DNA of 64,000 nt from Pedobacter sp. B4-66 (GCF_018492665.1 NZ_JAFVME010000002.1:98540-162539); one strand, 5' to 3'; shown: positions 10,112-19,966, counted from the first letter of the stretch. Program-made: numbers and translations. Notes: generated by a model not told the origin, from the letters alone.

Positions 10112-11311
10112 CTAGTTTATTCCTCTTAACAATCTATTCCATCTAATTTTACTAAAGAAAGATCCATTTGTATTATAGCTCATCCAAATAAATAAAGCTT
10201 TACCAACAATATGGTCTTCAGGAACAAATCCCCAATAACGGGAATCTAATGAGTTATGTCTATTATCTCCCATCATCCAATAGTAGTCCATTTTAAAGGT
10301 ATAGCTTGTTGCGGGCTTACCATTAATTAACCAACCGTTACCTGATTTTTCCAATTTATTACCCTCGTAAATTCTAATGCTTCTTTCATAAAGAGGCATA
10401 GTAGCACTGTCAAGTTGAACCGTCCAACCTTTTTTAGGGATAACAAATGGACCAAAGTTATCGGCATTCCAATTTCTTTTAGGATCGAAAGGGAAAACAT
10501 CTTTCTCCTGGTATCCTTCTGGTTGTGTTATTTCTTTAACAGATTGCACAAAATCAAGCTTAGCAACACTAGCCATCATTGGCTCAGTTCCAGTAAAAGT
10601 GTATACATTTGGAGATGACTGACTAACCTCCTCTGATATATTAAAACCAAGGTCTTCAAAAACAGAGAAATTTATATCAGAGGTCTTAAATGTAACAGAA
10701 TAAGTCATTTGCCCTGTACCCTTAAGCTTCTCTGGTTTACCATTTACAGATACAAGACCATCTTTCATACTAATGGTATCACCACCAATACCTATACACC
10801 TTTTAATATAGTTTTCTCTTTTATCTACCGGCCTGGTAACAATAGTATAATGTTTATTAACAGCATCCCATCCTTCAGACCTCACCATTCTATAATAATC
10901 AATGTCCTGAGCCTCTAGTGCTACTGTATCGCCCTGAGGATAGTTAAACACGACTACATCATTTCTTTTAATTTCTGATAAACCTGGCAATCTATGATAC
11001 TTCCACTGTACCCCATCCCAATAAGCCTTAGTACCTGTTAAAGGCATTGTATGATGAGCAAAAGGAAATGCTACTGGTGTCATTGGAACACGAGGTCCAT
11101 AATTTACCTTGCTAACAAACAAGAAATCACCAATCAGCAATGACCTTTCCATAGAACCTGTAGGAATTGTGTATGCTTCTATAAAGAATACTCTAATAAC
11201 TGTTGCTGCAATTACTGCGAACAAAATAGCATCAACCCATTCACGGCTTCTGGACTTTTTCTTTTTGGGCTTGGCATCCTTATTTTCCTTTTGCCAGAAT
11301 TTCCAATTCAT
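10112..11311 (-). CDS. lepB: Signal peptidase I (long Bacteroidota form)
   Basis: 399 residues, much longer than minimal type I signal peptidases but usual for this phylum. A basic N-terminus (KPKKKKSRSR) precedes one membrane segment (about 28-47). Catalytic Ser53 lies in IPTGSMERSL and Lys170 in NYIKRCIGIGGDTI, forming the Ser/Lys dyad. Box E is MGDNRHNSLDSRYWG. It cleaves signal peptides on the outer face of the inner membrane. The central ~110 residues after Lys170 are the variable cap region. It is the last gene of the parA-parB-DUF5683-dapB-lepB cluster, 9 bases after dapB. Confidence 0.95.
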   Translation of the reverse strand: MNWKFWQKENKDAKPKKKKSRSREWVDAILFAVIAATVIRVFFIEAYTIPTGSMERSLLIGDFLFVSKVNYGPRVPMTPVAFPFAHHTMPLTGTKAYWDGVQWKYHRLPGLSEIKRNDVVVFNYPQGDTVALEAQDIDYYRMVRSEGWDAVNKHYTIVTRPVDKRENYIKRCIGIGGDTISMKDGLVSVNGKPEKLKGTGQMTYSVTFKTSDINFSVFEDLGFNISEEVSQSSPNVYTFTGTEPMMASVAKLDFVQSVKEITQPEGYQEKDVFPFDPKRNWNADNFGPFVIPKKGWTVQLDSATMPLYERSIRIYEGNKLEKSGNGWLINGKPATSYTFKMDYYWMMGDNRHNSLDSRYWGFVPEDHIVGKALFIWMSYNTNGSFFSKIRWNRLLRGIN

Positions 11312-11320
11312 ATTTCTTTC

Positions 11321-12061
11321 TTATTTAAAATTAAATATATCTGCTATATTATAAAAACCTTGTTTTTTCTCTAACCATTCAGCAGCCACTACTGCACCTA
11401 GAGCAAAACCGGAACGATTGTGAGCAGTATGCTTAAACTCAATTTCATCAACTTCCGAACTATATACAACGGTATGTGTTCCAGGTATATTTTCTATTCT
11501 ATGGGATTCAATCAGCAATTGCTCTTTCTTTAACACATCATCAAACTCCGTTCCCACTAGTTCATTCACCCATTCGTTCTTTCTATCCAGATTCTCAATA
11601 ATATCTTCTGCGATAGTCATAGCTGTGCCGCTTGGCGAATCTAACTTTTGAGTATGATGAATCTCTTCAACCTGAACTTCATACGCTGGAAAGCCATTCA
11701 TCAACTTTGCAAGCACTTTATTCATATGAAAGAAAATATTAACCCCAATGCTAAAGTTTGATCCATAAAGAAGTGAATTGTTACGAGTAAGACACTCATT
11801 CTTTACTTCCTGTAACTGTCCGTACCAACCAGTAGTACCTACAACAACAGGAACATTGGCATCAAAACAAGCATAAATATTATTTATTGCTGCATCTGGA
11901 GCACTAAAATCTATAGCTACATCAGCCTTTTTTAAATTAGAGGTTGTTAAGTCTTCGAGGTTATCAATATTTATCTTTAAGACTACTTCATGTCCTCTTT
12001 CTAATGCAAAACGTTCAATAATCTGACCCATTTTACCATAACCTAGTAATGCTATTTTCAT
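11321..12061 (-). CDS. dapB: 4-hydroxy-tetrahydrodipicolinate reductase
   Basis: 246 residues, slightly shorter than E. coli DapB (273). It reduces the diaminopimelate/lysine pathway intermediate with NAD(P)H in the cytoplasm. Seen: the N-terminal GYGKMGQ dinucleotide loop, VVVGTTGWYG, and the active-site block EIHHTQKLDSPSGTA, with the catalytic His pair, Lys and the PSGTA loop. The end (HNRSGFALGAVVAAEWL) is also typical. It lies directly upstream of lepB. Confidence 0.95.
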   Translation of the reverse strand: MKIALLGYGKMGQIIERFALERGHEVVLKINIDNLEDLTTSNLKKADVAIDFSAPDAAINNIYACFDANVPVVVGTTGWYGQLQEVKNECLTRNNSLLYGSNFSIGVNIFFHMNKVLAKLMNGFPAYEVQVEEIHHTQKLDSPSGTAMTIAEDIIENLDRKNEWVNELVGTEFDDVLKKEQLLIESHRIENIPGTHTVVYSSEVDEIEFKHTAHNRSGFALGAVVAAEWLEKKQGFYNIADIFNFK

Positions 12062-12174
12062 TGACTGTATTCTTTTGTTTCTCTTGATTCAAGCTTAAAA
12101 ATAAGCCGATTCATTTAATATTTCTTATTTTTTGCTAAAGGTATTAAAAGCCAGCATATCCCAAATAAAATATG

Positions 12175-12837
12175 CTAGAATCTAACAGTAAGTTTTATTC
12201 CTGGAGTTACATTATTATAACCATACATATGCTCTGTACTAATTAGTCCTGGAGACAACTTCATACCAATATCATCGACGTTAAAGTATTTTAAGCGTGC
12301 ATCGATATATGCTTCAACCACATTAAGAAGATATAGGCCTACGTAAGAGAAAATGATTACTTCCTTATTTCTTCTGAAAAGGTCTTTGGCAGTAATCAAG
12401 CCCTGCTCATCCATATTCTTGTATGGAAAATCTTCACTTGGTTCTCCGTTGTTCTTAGGATCTCTACGATAAAGGATTTCATCGTAGAAAAGCGTGTAAT
12501 TTTTACTATTATCAATAAATGAAATGGTAAGAAGTGTAAAACCGGTATAAAGACCGGCAACTTTTGCAAGTCTGTAAACGGTAACTCCATTTCTAATTTG
12601 TCCAAGACCAGGAAGCATTAACGAACTAAGAGCTGCCCTTCTTCCTGCAATTTTACCTGGATTTACATAGGCAGGCTTTTTAAGTGTATCCACCTTTTGA
12701 GGTCTGATCGGCTCAATCACTGGTTTTGTTTTATTAATCAGTGTATCCTTTTTTACAACAGGATTTTCTTGAGCACTAACCGTCACTGCAATAAAAAGAA
12801 ACAAGACCGATAGCAGCAGATTTTTGTACATTACCAA
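12175..12837 (-). CDS. DUF5683 domain protein, exported/membrane
   Basis: 220 residues. A signal peptide (cleavage near SAQ, ~23) is followed by a Pro/Lys-rich linker, then the conserved DUF5683 block RRAALSSLMLPGLGQIRNG, and hydrophobic segments at about 88-106 and 158-178. Function unknown. The start overlaps the parB stop by 7 bases, so the two are translationally linked. This position between parB and dapB, in front of lepB, is one I recognise from Bacteroidota genomes, which hints at a link with cell cycle or envelope growth (inference). Confidence 0.8.
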   Translation of the reverse strand: MVMYKNLLLSVLFLFIAVTVSAQENPVVKKDTLINKTKPVIEPIRPQKVDTLKKPAYVNPGKIAGRRAALSSLMLPGLGQIRNGVTVYRLAKVAGLYTGFTLLTISFIDNSKNYTLFYDEILYRRDPKNNGEPSEDFPYKNMDEQGLITAKDLFRRNKEVIIFSYVGLYLLNVVEAYIDARLKYFNVDDIGMKLSPGLISTEHMYGYNNVTPGIKLTVRF

Positions 12838-13751
12838 TCTAATAATTCCAAAATACGACTCAAGTCATCTTCAGACATGAACGGGATTTCAATAGCGCCT
12901 TTCCCATTTTCACCTACCTTTAATTTAACTTTGGTGGCAAATCTTGAGGCTAAATCCTTCTGTAGTTTTTGATATTCAAACGGAACACCAATAGGTTGTC
13001 TATTTGTTTTCGGTTTTACCTGAACACTATTTATACTTCTTACCAACTCTTCAACCTTACGTACAGATAATTCCTTATCTATAATTTCATCGTGAATAAA
13101 AAGCTGTTTTTCTACCTGCTCAACATTTATCAAAGCACGGGCATGTCCCATTGAAATCTTTTGATCTCTTATGGAAACTTGTATCGCCGGAGGTAATTTC
13201 AACAAGCGCAAATAATTGGTTACCGTAGAACGGTTTTTACCAACTCTTTCACCTAGCTGCTCTTGTTTTAGATTACATTCATCTATCATTTGCTGAAAAC
13301 TCAATGCAATCTCGATGGCATTAAGATTTTCACGCTGAATATTCTCGATAAGTGCCATCTCCAGCATTTGCTGGTCGTTGGCACTACGTACATATGCAGG
13401 GATTTCGGTTAGCCCTGCTAATTTAGAAGCTCTTAATCTTCTCTCCCCAGAGATTAACTGATACTTCCCACCAGGTTGTTTCCTTACTGTAATTGGCTGT
13501 ATTAGTCCTTGTACCCTGATGGATTCAGAAAGTTCATTTAAAGCAACCTGATCAAATTCAGTACGAGGTTGATACGGGTTAGTCTCAATATCACTAATAT
13601 TGATATGTCCGATATTGTTGTTATTACCGCCCTCTTGCTTTGTTTCGCTTACCGGATTAACTCCGTTCTTTGGCGGGTTTACAGCATCTGAGTCATCCAA
13701 AAGCGCACTTAACCCTTTACCTAAACCTGTTTTTCGCTGAAAAGATGTCAT
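12831..13751 (-). CDS. parB: Chromosome-partitioning protein ParB (Spo0J family)
   Basis: 306 residues. The usual KTGLGKGLSALL N-terminus is present. NPYQPR (58-63) and the CTP-binding GERRLRA box (102-108) are intact, as is IENIQREN. A helix-turn-helix follows (about 165-190, GKNRSTVTNYLRLLKLP), then MGHARAL, and a C-terminal dimerisation domain from about residue 250. ParB loads on parS sites and spreads as a CTP-dependent clamp. Its start lies 11 bases after the parA stop. No parS palindrome was found by eye in this window. Confidence 0.95.
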   Translation of the reverse strand: MTSFQRKTGLGKGLSALLDDSDAVNPPKNGVNPVSETKQEGGNNNNIGHINISDIETNPYQPRTEFDQVALNELSESIRVQGLIQPITVRKQPGGKYQLISGERRLRASKLAGLTEIPAYVRSANDQQMLEMALIENIQRENLNAIEIALSFQQMIDECNLKQEQLGERVGKNRSTVTNYLRLLKLPPAIQVSIRDQKISMGHARALINVEQVEKQLFIHDEIIDKELSVRKVEELVRSINSVQVKPKTNRQPIGVPFEYQKLQKDLASRFATKVKLKVGENGKGAIEIPFMSEDDLSRILELLDW

Positions 13752-13762
13752 TAAAAATATTT

Positions 13763-14566
13763 TTAAATAATTGCTGTAGTTGTATTCTGTACTTCTTTAA
13801 CCATTCCGTTTTTATGAACAATCTCACGAGCAAGGTTCAAATAGTTAATTGCTCCTTTACAAGTTGCATCGTGCATAATTACCGATATACCGTAACTTGG
13901 CGCCTCACTTAAGCGGGTGTTACGCTGAATGATCGTATCAAAAACCAACTCCTGGAAATGGGTTTTAACCTCTTCCACAACCTGATTAGAAAGTCTTAAA
14001 CGCACATCGTACATGGTAAGTAGAATCCCTTCTATCTCTAATTCAGGATTTAAACGGTTTTGAACAATTTTAATTGTGTTCAACAGTTTACCTAAACCTT
14101 CAAGAGCAAAATACTCACATTGTACCGGGATAATTACTGAATCTGCAGCTGTTAGTGCATTAATGGTAATTAGACCTAAAGATGGAGAGCAATCTACAAT
14201 GATAAAGTCATACTGATCTTTAACTTTCTCCAGAACAGCCTTCATCTTATACTCCCTGTTATTCAGGTTGATCATCTCAATCTCAGCACCAACTAAATCG
14301 ATGTGTGCCGGGAGCAGATCCAGATTAGGCGTTTCAGTTTTCTGAATCGCGTCTACCGCATCAATATCATTAATGATACACTCGTAAATGCTATTTTTGA
14401 TGCTTCTTGGATCAAAACCAATACCTGAAGTAGAATTGGCTTGAGGATCAGCATCAACTAATAATGTTCTATATTCCAGTACGGCTAAACTTGCGGCTAA
14501 GTTAATTGATGAAGTAGTTTTACCTACGCCACCTTTCTGATTTGCCAATGCAATAATTTTACTCAT
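13763..14566 (-). CDS. parA: Chromosome-partitioning ATPase ParA (Soj)
   Basis: 267 residues. The deviant Walker A box QKGGVGKTT (10-18) has the signature Lys11 and Lys16. DADPQANST follows near residue 40, and the Walker B-like block is FIIVDCSPSLG. Chromosomal Soj-type ParA has no N-terminal HTH, and none is seen here. It is the first gene of the cluster running through parB, DUF5683, dapB and lepB. Confidence 0.95.
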   Translation of the reverse strand: MSKIIALANQKGGVGKTTSSINLAASLAVLEYRTLLVDADPQANSTSGIGFDPRSIKNSIYECIINDIDAVDAIQKTETPNLDLLPAHIDLVGAEIEMINLNNREYKMKAVLEKVKDQYDFIIVDCSPSLGLITINALTAADSVIIPVQCEYFALEGLGKLLNTIKIVQNRLNPELEIEGILLTMYDVRLRLSNQVVEEVKTHFQELVFDTIIQRNTRLSEAPSYGISVIMHDATCKGAINYLNLAREIVHKNGMVKEVQNTTTAII

Positions 14567-14636
14567 CTATCTTATTAATAATTACAATTATTCTCTAACG
14601 GCTTGTATTTACTCGACGTAAATCTATAAAAAATGC

Positions 14637-14644
14637 TATTTTTG
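14637..14644 (+). promoter_or_regulatory. Promoter -7 box for the FMN reductase gene
   Basis: TATTTTTG fits the Bacteroidota TAnnTTTG consensus exactly, about 100 bases before the ATG at 14748, in the divergent spacer with parA. No clear -33 TTG was confirmed. Confidence 0.45.
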
Positions 14645-14747
14645 TGTTTATTTAGGCATATTTTAACGAATAGCTAAGATACAAACTAAATGGCAAAATT
14701 AGTATTAATGCCTTAAGTGTTTTACACATCTTATTAACAATTTATAC

Positions 14748-15269
14748 ATGGTAACCATCATATCCGGAACCAACAGACCTCAAAGTAATACGCTAAAAGT
14801 AGCCCAATATTATCAGAAAACACTGGCATTAAAAGGCTTAGATTCTACCGTCTTTAACCTTGAAGATTTACCTGATAACCTTATTGCCTCCGACCTATAT
14901 GGAAAACGGAGTACTGAGTTCCAAGCTATCCAGGAAATGGTTACAAAAACCACAAAGTTTCTTTTTATAATACCAGAATATAATGGCAGTTTCCCCGGTG
15001 TACTAAAAGTGTTTATTGATGCCTGCAACTTCCCAGAAAGTTTCTACGATAAAAAAGCAGCGCTTGTAGGTGTATCTTCAGGAAAATATGGAAACATTCG
15101 CGGTATTGACCATTTTGGTGGCGTATGCAGTTACCTGCATCTAAATGTTTTACCACTAAGGTTACACATTGCTACTATAAAAGCTGAATTAAATGAACAG
15201 GGTGATTTCTTTAAAGAAGATACACTTAAATTTACCGACCAACAGATGAATAAATTTATTGCGTTTTAA
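14748..15269 (+). CDS. NADPH-dependent FMN reductase family protein
   Basis: 173 residues, flavodoxin-like fold. The phosphate-binding loop SGTNRPQSNTL (about 6-16) and the PEYNGSFPGVLKVFIDA segment (about 77-93) are diagnostic of the NADPH-dependent FMN reductase/azoreductase-like family. These soluble enzymes reduce FMN, quinones or azo compounds; the substrate here is not predictable. The 3' end overlaps the convergent gene at 15256 by 14 bases. Confidence 0.85.
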   Translation: MVTIISGTNRPQSNTLKVAQYYQKTLALKGLDSTVFNLEDLPDNLIASDLYGKRSTEFQAIQEMVTKTTKFLFIIPEYNGSFPGVLKVFIDACNFPESFYDKKAALVGVSSGKYGNIRGIDHFGGVCSYLHLNVLPLRLHIATIKAELNEQGDFFKEDTLKFTDQQMNKFIAF

Positions 15270-15714
15270 AGCTTATCCAGGTTTTACCTTCATTCCCAAA
15301 AACAAAGTATCCCGGATATAACATTTCTGCAATATCTTCCAGCGCATTAACGGCAACGTCAGCTTCATCTGCAACCGCAGCTTCATCGTCCCATAAATAA
15401 ACACGGTTATACTCAACCGATGGCCAATCTTTGCTCAACAAGGTAGGCACAACCCCCATTAATTGTAACATACTGGTGCTTTTCTCATAATAAACAACAA
15501 CTCTGGCAGTGTTAATATCATCTTGCAAAACCCCACCAGCTTCATTAATAAGCCCCTCAAGATCTTTGCTCAGCTTATTCTCCGTATCCAGAAAAGCCAC
15601 TGCAACTTTATCCATGAATTTAATTTTATGCTGAATTATATCTACCCGATCCTGAAGACTTTCACGTAACTGTTCATCCTCTACCCTACTAATAACCGCA
15701 TTTAAAAAAGACAT
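15256..15714 (-). CDS. Uncharacterised acidic protein
   Basis: 152 residues, acidic and soluble, with no signal peptide or membrane segment. I do not recognise a family. Helical N-terminal half (residues 1-65), then alternating segments containing VVVYYEKSTSMLQLMGVVP and VYLWDDEAAVADEADVAV. The length, start codon and sensible position opposite the FMN reductase support a real gene. The divergent gene at 15760 starts only 46 bases away, so they share a promoter region. Confidence 0.65.
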   Translation of the reverse strand: MSFLNAVISRVEDEQLRESLQDRVDIIQHKIKFMDKVAVAFLDTENKLSKDLEGLINEAGGVLQDDINTARVVVYYEKSTSMLQLMGVVPTLLSKDWPSVEYNRVYLWDDEAAVADEADVAVNALEDIAEMLYPGYFVFGNEGKTWISFKTQ

Positions 15715-15759
15715 ATTGATTTATTTATTACTTTGTGCAAAATTAGTATTCCTAAACTG

Positions 15760-17391
15760 ATGCATCGTATTATAATCAATATTTTTTGCGGATTGCTTTT
15801 GCTTACTGCCTTTTCATGTAGCGGTCCTTCTTCAAATAAGGACAAAAAAGTATTTAACATGAATCTGGATCAGAATTTAACTTCTCTTGATCCGGCCTTT
15901 GCTCGTAATCAGAATGCACTGTGGATGATTAACCAGGTTTTCAACGGATTAGTGCAGGTAGATAGCAACCTTAACATTCTTCCATGCATCGCTAAAACCT
16001 GGCAAATTTCTTCTGATGGATTGACTTACACCTTTAACCTCCGTAATGATGTGTACTTTCATAACGACCCCATTTTCCCCAAGGGAATAGGTAGAAAAAC
16101 TGTAGCATCCGATTTTGTTTATAGCTTTTATCGCCTTATAGACCCAAAAGTTGCCTCATCAGGGGGCTGGATATTTAGCGACAAGGTAAAAGACATCAAC
16201 AATTTTATTGCAATAAATGACACTACTTTTCAAGTTAAACTCATAAAGCCATTCCCTGCTTTTATGAAACTGCTTACCACTCAATATTGCTCTGTAGTAC
16301 CAAAGGAGATTGTTGATCATTACGGGAAGGACTTCCGCAGTCACCCTATTGGAACAGGTCCATTTAAATTTAAATACTGGAAAGAAGACGAAATTCTGGT
16401 TCTCCTTAAAAATGAAAATTACTGGGAGAAAATAAATAGCACCAAACTCCCTTATCTCGATGCCGTGAAAGTTACATTTATTACTGACAAGCAAAGTGCC
16501 TTCATGAACTTCCTAAAAAAAGATCTTGATTTTTTTGATAAAGTTGATGGAAGTTACCGGGATGATATATTAACAAAAAGCGGCAAAATGACCGCAAAAT
16601 ATAAAGGCAAATTTAACTTAAGAAAGGGGCCATACCTTTGCACCGAATACGTAGGAATACTTGTTGACACTAACATAGCCATTACCAAAAACTCTCCCTT
16701 AAAATACCAAAAAGTACGACAAGCAATAAATTATGCGATTGACAAGCCCAAACTAATTAAATACCTACGCAACAGTATTGGCATCCCTGCAACTGCCGGA
16801 TTCATCCCACAAGGGATGCCGGGTTTTGATAGCATAGCAGTTAAAGGCTATCATTATAATCCAGAAAAAGCTGCTGCATTGTTAGCTGAGACTGGATTTC
16901 CGAATGGAAAAGGAATGCCTCAGGTTACCCTCAGTACTTCCACTACTTATAAAGACCTTATAGAATTTATACAAGGCGAGCTTGCAGCAATCGGCATTAA
17001 AGTAAAGGTGGATGTGAGCCCTAATGCAAGCTTAAGAGATTTAATGTCTAAAAATGAGGTAAACTTTTTTAGGGGTTCCTGGATTGCTGATTATCCGGAT
17101 GGAGAGAACTACCTCGCCATGTTCTATTCCAAAAATAAAGTGCCAAATGGGCCAAATTATACAGCTTACTACAATGATGATTTCGACAAACTATTTGAGC
17201 AAAGCTATTATGTTAGCGACAATGCCAAACGCTACTTACTATACCAAAAAATGGATCAGATGGTAATGGATTATGCGAACATAGTTCCCATTTACTACGA
17301 TCAATCAGTAATCATGACTCAAAATAACATTAGTGGATATAGTATAAATCCACAAAATCTAATGATTCTAAAAACCGTTAAAAAGAAATAA
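15760..17391 (+). CDS. Peptide/nickel-type ABC substrate-binding lipoprotein (SBP_bac_5)
   Basis: 543 residues from the ATG at 15760; a TTG 27 bases upstream is in frame, but the signal peptide starts at this ATG. The lipobox (TAFSC, Cys20) makes it a lipoprotein. Family features: LDPAFARNQNALWMINQVFNGLVQVD, the HPIGTGPFKFKYW block, VRQAINYAIDKPKLI and a C-terminal WIADYPDGENYL segment. OppA/DppA-like proteins bind oligopeptides for an ABC importer. No permease or ATPase gene is adjacent, so the partner is elsewhere or the protein works alone. Confidence 0.88.
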   Translation: MHRIIINIFCGLLLLTAFSCSGPSSNKDKKVFNMNLDQNLTSLDPAFARNQNALWMINQVFNGLVQVDSNLNILPCIAKTWQISSDGLTYTFNLRNDVYFHNDPIFPKGIGRKTVASDFVYSFYRLIDPKVASSGGWIFSDKVKDINNFIAINDTTFQVKLIKPFPAFMKLLTTQYCSVVPKEIVDHYGKDFRSHPIGTGPFKFKYWKEDEILVLLKNENYWEKINSTKLPYLDAVKVTFITDKQSAFMNFLKKDLDFFDKVDGSYRDDILTKSGKMTAKYKGKFNLRKGPYLCTEYVGILVDTNIAITKNSPLKYQKVRQAINYAIDKPKLIKYLRNSIGIPATAGFIPQGMPGFDSIAVKGYHYNPEKAAALLAETGFPNGKGMPQVTLSTSTTYKDLIEFIQGELAAIGIKVKVDVSPNASLRDLMSKNEVNFFRGSWIADYPDGENYLAMFYSKNKVPNGPNYTAYYNDDFDKLFEQSYYVSDNAKRYLLYQKMDQMVMDYANIVPIYYDQSVIMTQNNISGYSINPQNLMILKTVKKK

Positions 17392-17424
17392 GCCTCACCA
17401 ATTAAATTGGTGAGGCTTATTTCT
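17384..17424. terminator. Strong bidirectional terminator shared by convergent genes
   Basis: 20-base perfect inverted repeat, left arm 17384-17403 and right arm 17405-17424; in practice a 5-base loop (TTAAA). The left arm contains the stop codon of the binding-protein gene. The TonB-dependent receptor gene ends 17 bases beyond the right arm on the other strand. Confidence 0.85.
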
Positions 17425-17440
17425 TTTTAACTGGCAACAT

Positions 17441-19849
17441 TTATTGCTGCACACCACCTCCCATTCCACCTTGCTCTTCTTTTTTCAAATCATCATTTTT
17501 AATAGATTTCTTTTGAGTAAACTTAAGCTTACCGAAGTTATAGCTAAAGTTTAGACCGAAAGATCTTAGTGGATAATGAATATCAGTATTCTGAGTTGAT
17601 GTTGCCGTATTGTTTACTGTTTTAATATTTAAATCACGGCTAAATGGATTCAAAACATTTAAACCAATAGTTGCTTTCTTATTAAAAATCTCCTTTTTCA
17701 CAGCACCGCCATAAAAATACATAGCATCCGTTTTTCCCTGGAATGTTCTTCTTGGTGAATTAATCACGCCCCAAAGTTCGGTATTCCAACCTCCAGACAA
17801 CGCGTAAGCAGATCTGGCAAAAGCAGTATAATTAAGGAAAGTCCCTGTATTTATGTTATTTTCAGCATTACTAACGTCATAAGTATTCATACCAAAATTG
17901 GCCATCAAAGTCCATTTTGGCTTTGGATTATACGAACCGAACACATTAAAACCATACGACTGACTGGTACCCACGTTTAAATACGAGGTTAAGTTTTTAT
18001 TTACACCATCTTCAACGATTGGCTTGATAAAACTTTCAATAACATTTTTCGTGTTACGATAAAACACTGAAGCATTAATTACAGAACCTTTAATAAAGGT
18101 CGAATATCCCACTTCAATATTATCACTTAACTCAGGTGATAACTTTGGATTACCTTGCATTGGATTATAAACATCACTTTCATTTCTAAAAGGATTCAGA
18201 TAAAACAAACTTGGCCTCTGTATTCTGCGGTTGTAACTTACTTTAACAGTGGTCATTCCCTTCAAAGTTTGCGACAAAACTAAACTAGGAAACAAGTTAA
18301 AGTAATCATTTTTAAAAGGTAAAATATTCCCCGCAAGCCCATCAATCTTAGTATACTCAGCTCTTAAACCTGCTTTAGCAGTAATTTTTTTAGTTAATTT
18401 AAATCCAAGCACTCCATAAGCAGAACCTACATTCTGATCGTAATCAAAATCTTGAGCATTCTGATCATAATCACTTAGTATATTTCTAAAAATACCTTTC
18501 AAACCGGTTTCAAGTGTTGTTGTTTTGCTAAAAGGATAAGTATAATCTGTTTGCAAAGTGTACTCATTATTTTTACCTGTGTTACCTCCAATTAAAGTAA
18601 AATCAGGCACACCTTCACTTATAAACCTATTTGAGAAATCACTGGTATTTCTTCCTCTCGAAAGCTGTGCAGACACACTCAACTCTTCCCCCTCTTTTTT
18701 ACTTGTCTTTCTGTAATCAACATTCCAGTCCATGTTATTAAAACCCATGTCCATATCTCTGATATTCTGAGAAAAGACATTATTTGTTAGAATATCCGAA
18801 CTACCGGGACCACCATTTGAAAACCTGTTAAACTTAACTGTAGAACTAATGTTATGATAGCTATTAAAATCATAATCAAGACCAGCACTTCCATTATAGC
18901 CAACTCTCGACCATTTAGAAAACCCATTTTGCGAAACCGTATTAGTTACCCCATCTACTACAGAACTATTAAACACCACAACTCTGGAGTTTTGTGGATA
19001 AGCATGATTTACACCTAAATTCCCTGTCAAGGACAAACGACCTGTTTTAGCATTTAGATTAAAAGCACCGTTATTTGAACGAGTACCTGCGGATGTATTT
19101 AAACTTCCACTGACGCCCTCAGCAGTTTTCTTTTTTGTTATAATATTGATAATTCCCCCAGAACCTTCGGCATCATACTTCGCAGACGGACTAGTAATTA
19201 CTTCAACACTTTTTATTTGTTCTGCAGGAATCATCTTTAAAGCATCAGCCACGCTATTTGCCATTGTTCCTGACGGCTTTCCGTTAATTAAAACACGGAC
19301 TGAACTTCCACGCAATTGCACATTTCCGTTAATATCAACGGAAAGCATAGGGACTTTACGCATTACATCTGTAGCGTCTCCACCTGCATTAGTGATATCA
19401 GCTTCAGCGTTATAAACCAGCTTGTCAACTTTATTTTCAATCAGAGCCTTTTCGCCAACAATAGAAACCTCCTTGAGGTTACTTTCTGTAGGACTTACAT
19501 AAATAGTTCCTGCATTTAAATCTGGCTTTTCCGGACTAGTTTTAACAGTTATCGATTTAGTTTTATAGCCCATAAATCCAACCGAAAGCTTATACTGATC
19601 AGGAACAACGTTTTGCAAAACCACTTTCCCCTTTTCATCGGTTACTCCACCGTTTACTGATTTATTGTCTTCTATTTTTATTAAAGATACTGATGCGTAG
19701 TCAATAGGTTTTTTAGTAAGCGAGTCTAAAATTAATGCTGTAATGCGTCCAGTTACTTTGGGTTTTTGTGGCGCACCTCCCAAAGAAAACTGAGCATTTG
19801 CACTAAGCATCATTCCCAATCCCGCAAATAATAGTAAAATTCGTTTCAT
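17441..19849 (-). CDS. TonB-dependent outer-membrane beta-barrel protein (OMP_b-brl_3 type)
   Basis: 802 residues. Signal peptide (cleavage after ANAQ, 20), a CarboxypepD_reg-like domain (about 33-120; VTGRITALILDSLTKKPIDYASV), a plug-like domain with VLINGKPSG and SAKYDAEGSGGIINIITKK, then a barrel. The architecture matches the large Bacteroidota group annotated as outer membrane beta-barrel protein family 3, distinct from SusC. The C-terminus is unusual for a barrel: after KLKFTQKKS it ends in a charged and Gly/Gln-rich tail (GGMGGGVQQ) rather than an aromatic residue. No SusD partner adjoins it. Substrate unknown. Confidence 0.85.
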   Translation of the reverse strand: MKRILLLFAGLGMMLSANAQFSLGGAPQKPKVTGRITALILDSLTKKPIDYASVSLIKIEDNKSVNGGVTDEKGKVVLQNVVPDQYKLSVGFMGYKTKSITVKTSPEKPDLNAGTIYVSPTESNLKEVSIVGEKALIENKVDKLVYNAEADITNAGGDATDVMRKVPMLSVDINGNVQLRGSSVRVLINGKPSGTMANSVADALKMIPAEQIKSVEVITSPSAKYDAEGSGGIINIITKKKTAEGVSGSLNTSAGTRSNNGAFNLNAKTGRLSLTGNLGVNHAYPQNSRVVVFNSSVVDGVTNTVSQNGFSKWSRVGYNGSAGLDYDFNSYHNISSTVKFNRFSNGGPGSSDILTNNVFSQNIRDMDMGFNNMDWNVDYRKTSKKEGEELSVSAQLSRGRNTSDFSNRFISEGVPDFTLIGGNTGKNNEYTLQTDYTYPFSKTTTLETGLKGIFRNILSDYDQNAQDFDYDQNVGSAYGVLGFKLTKKITAKAGLRAEYTKIDGLAGNILPFKNDYFNLFPSLVLSQTLKGMTTVKVSYNRRIQRPSLFYLNPFRNESDVYNPMQGNPKLSPELSDNIEVGYSTFIKGSVINASVFYRNTKNVIESFIKPIVEDGVNKNLTSYLNVGTSQSYGFNVFGSYNPKPKWTLMANFGMNTYDVSNAENNINTGTFLNYTAFARSAYALSGGWNTELWGVINSPRRTFQGKTDAMYFYGGAVKKEIFNKKATIGLNVLNPFSRDLNIKTVNNTATSTQNTDIHYPLRSFGLNFSYNFGKLKFTQKKSIKNDDLKKEEQGGMGGGVQQ

Positions 19850-19966
19850 ATAAATAATATTTCTTCAATTAGTCGGCGCAAGGTCGGTTTTGTTACACTT
19901 TCTATCAAGAGAAATTAGATTATCTACAAATGGGAAGCGGTGAAATACTCCTTTTTATCGGTCAAA

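Noticed and set aside
12153..12176. Hairpin AGCATAT/ATATGCT after the DUF5683 gene
   Set aside because: Short AT-rich stem without a good T-run; the cluster probably continues into dapB.
14607..14623. Palindrome ATTTAC-TCGAC-GTAAAT upstream of parA
   Set aside because: Only six-base arms in AT-rich DNA; not enough to call an operator.
12062..14747. parS site near parAB
   Set aside because: No 16-base palindrome of the TGTTTCACGTGAAACA type was seen here or elsewhere in the window by eye.
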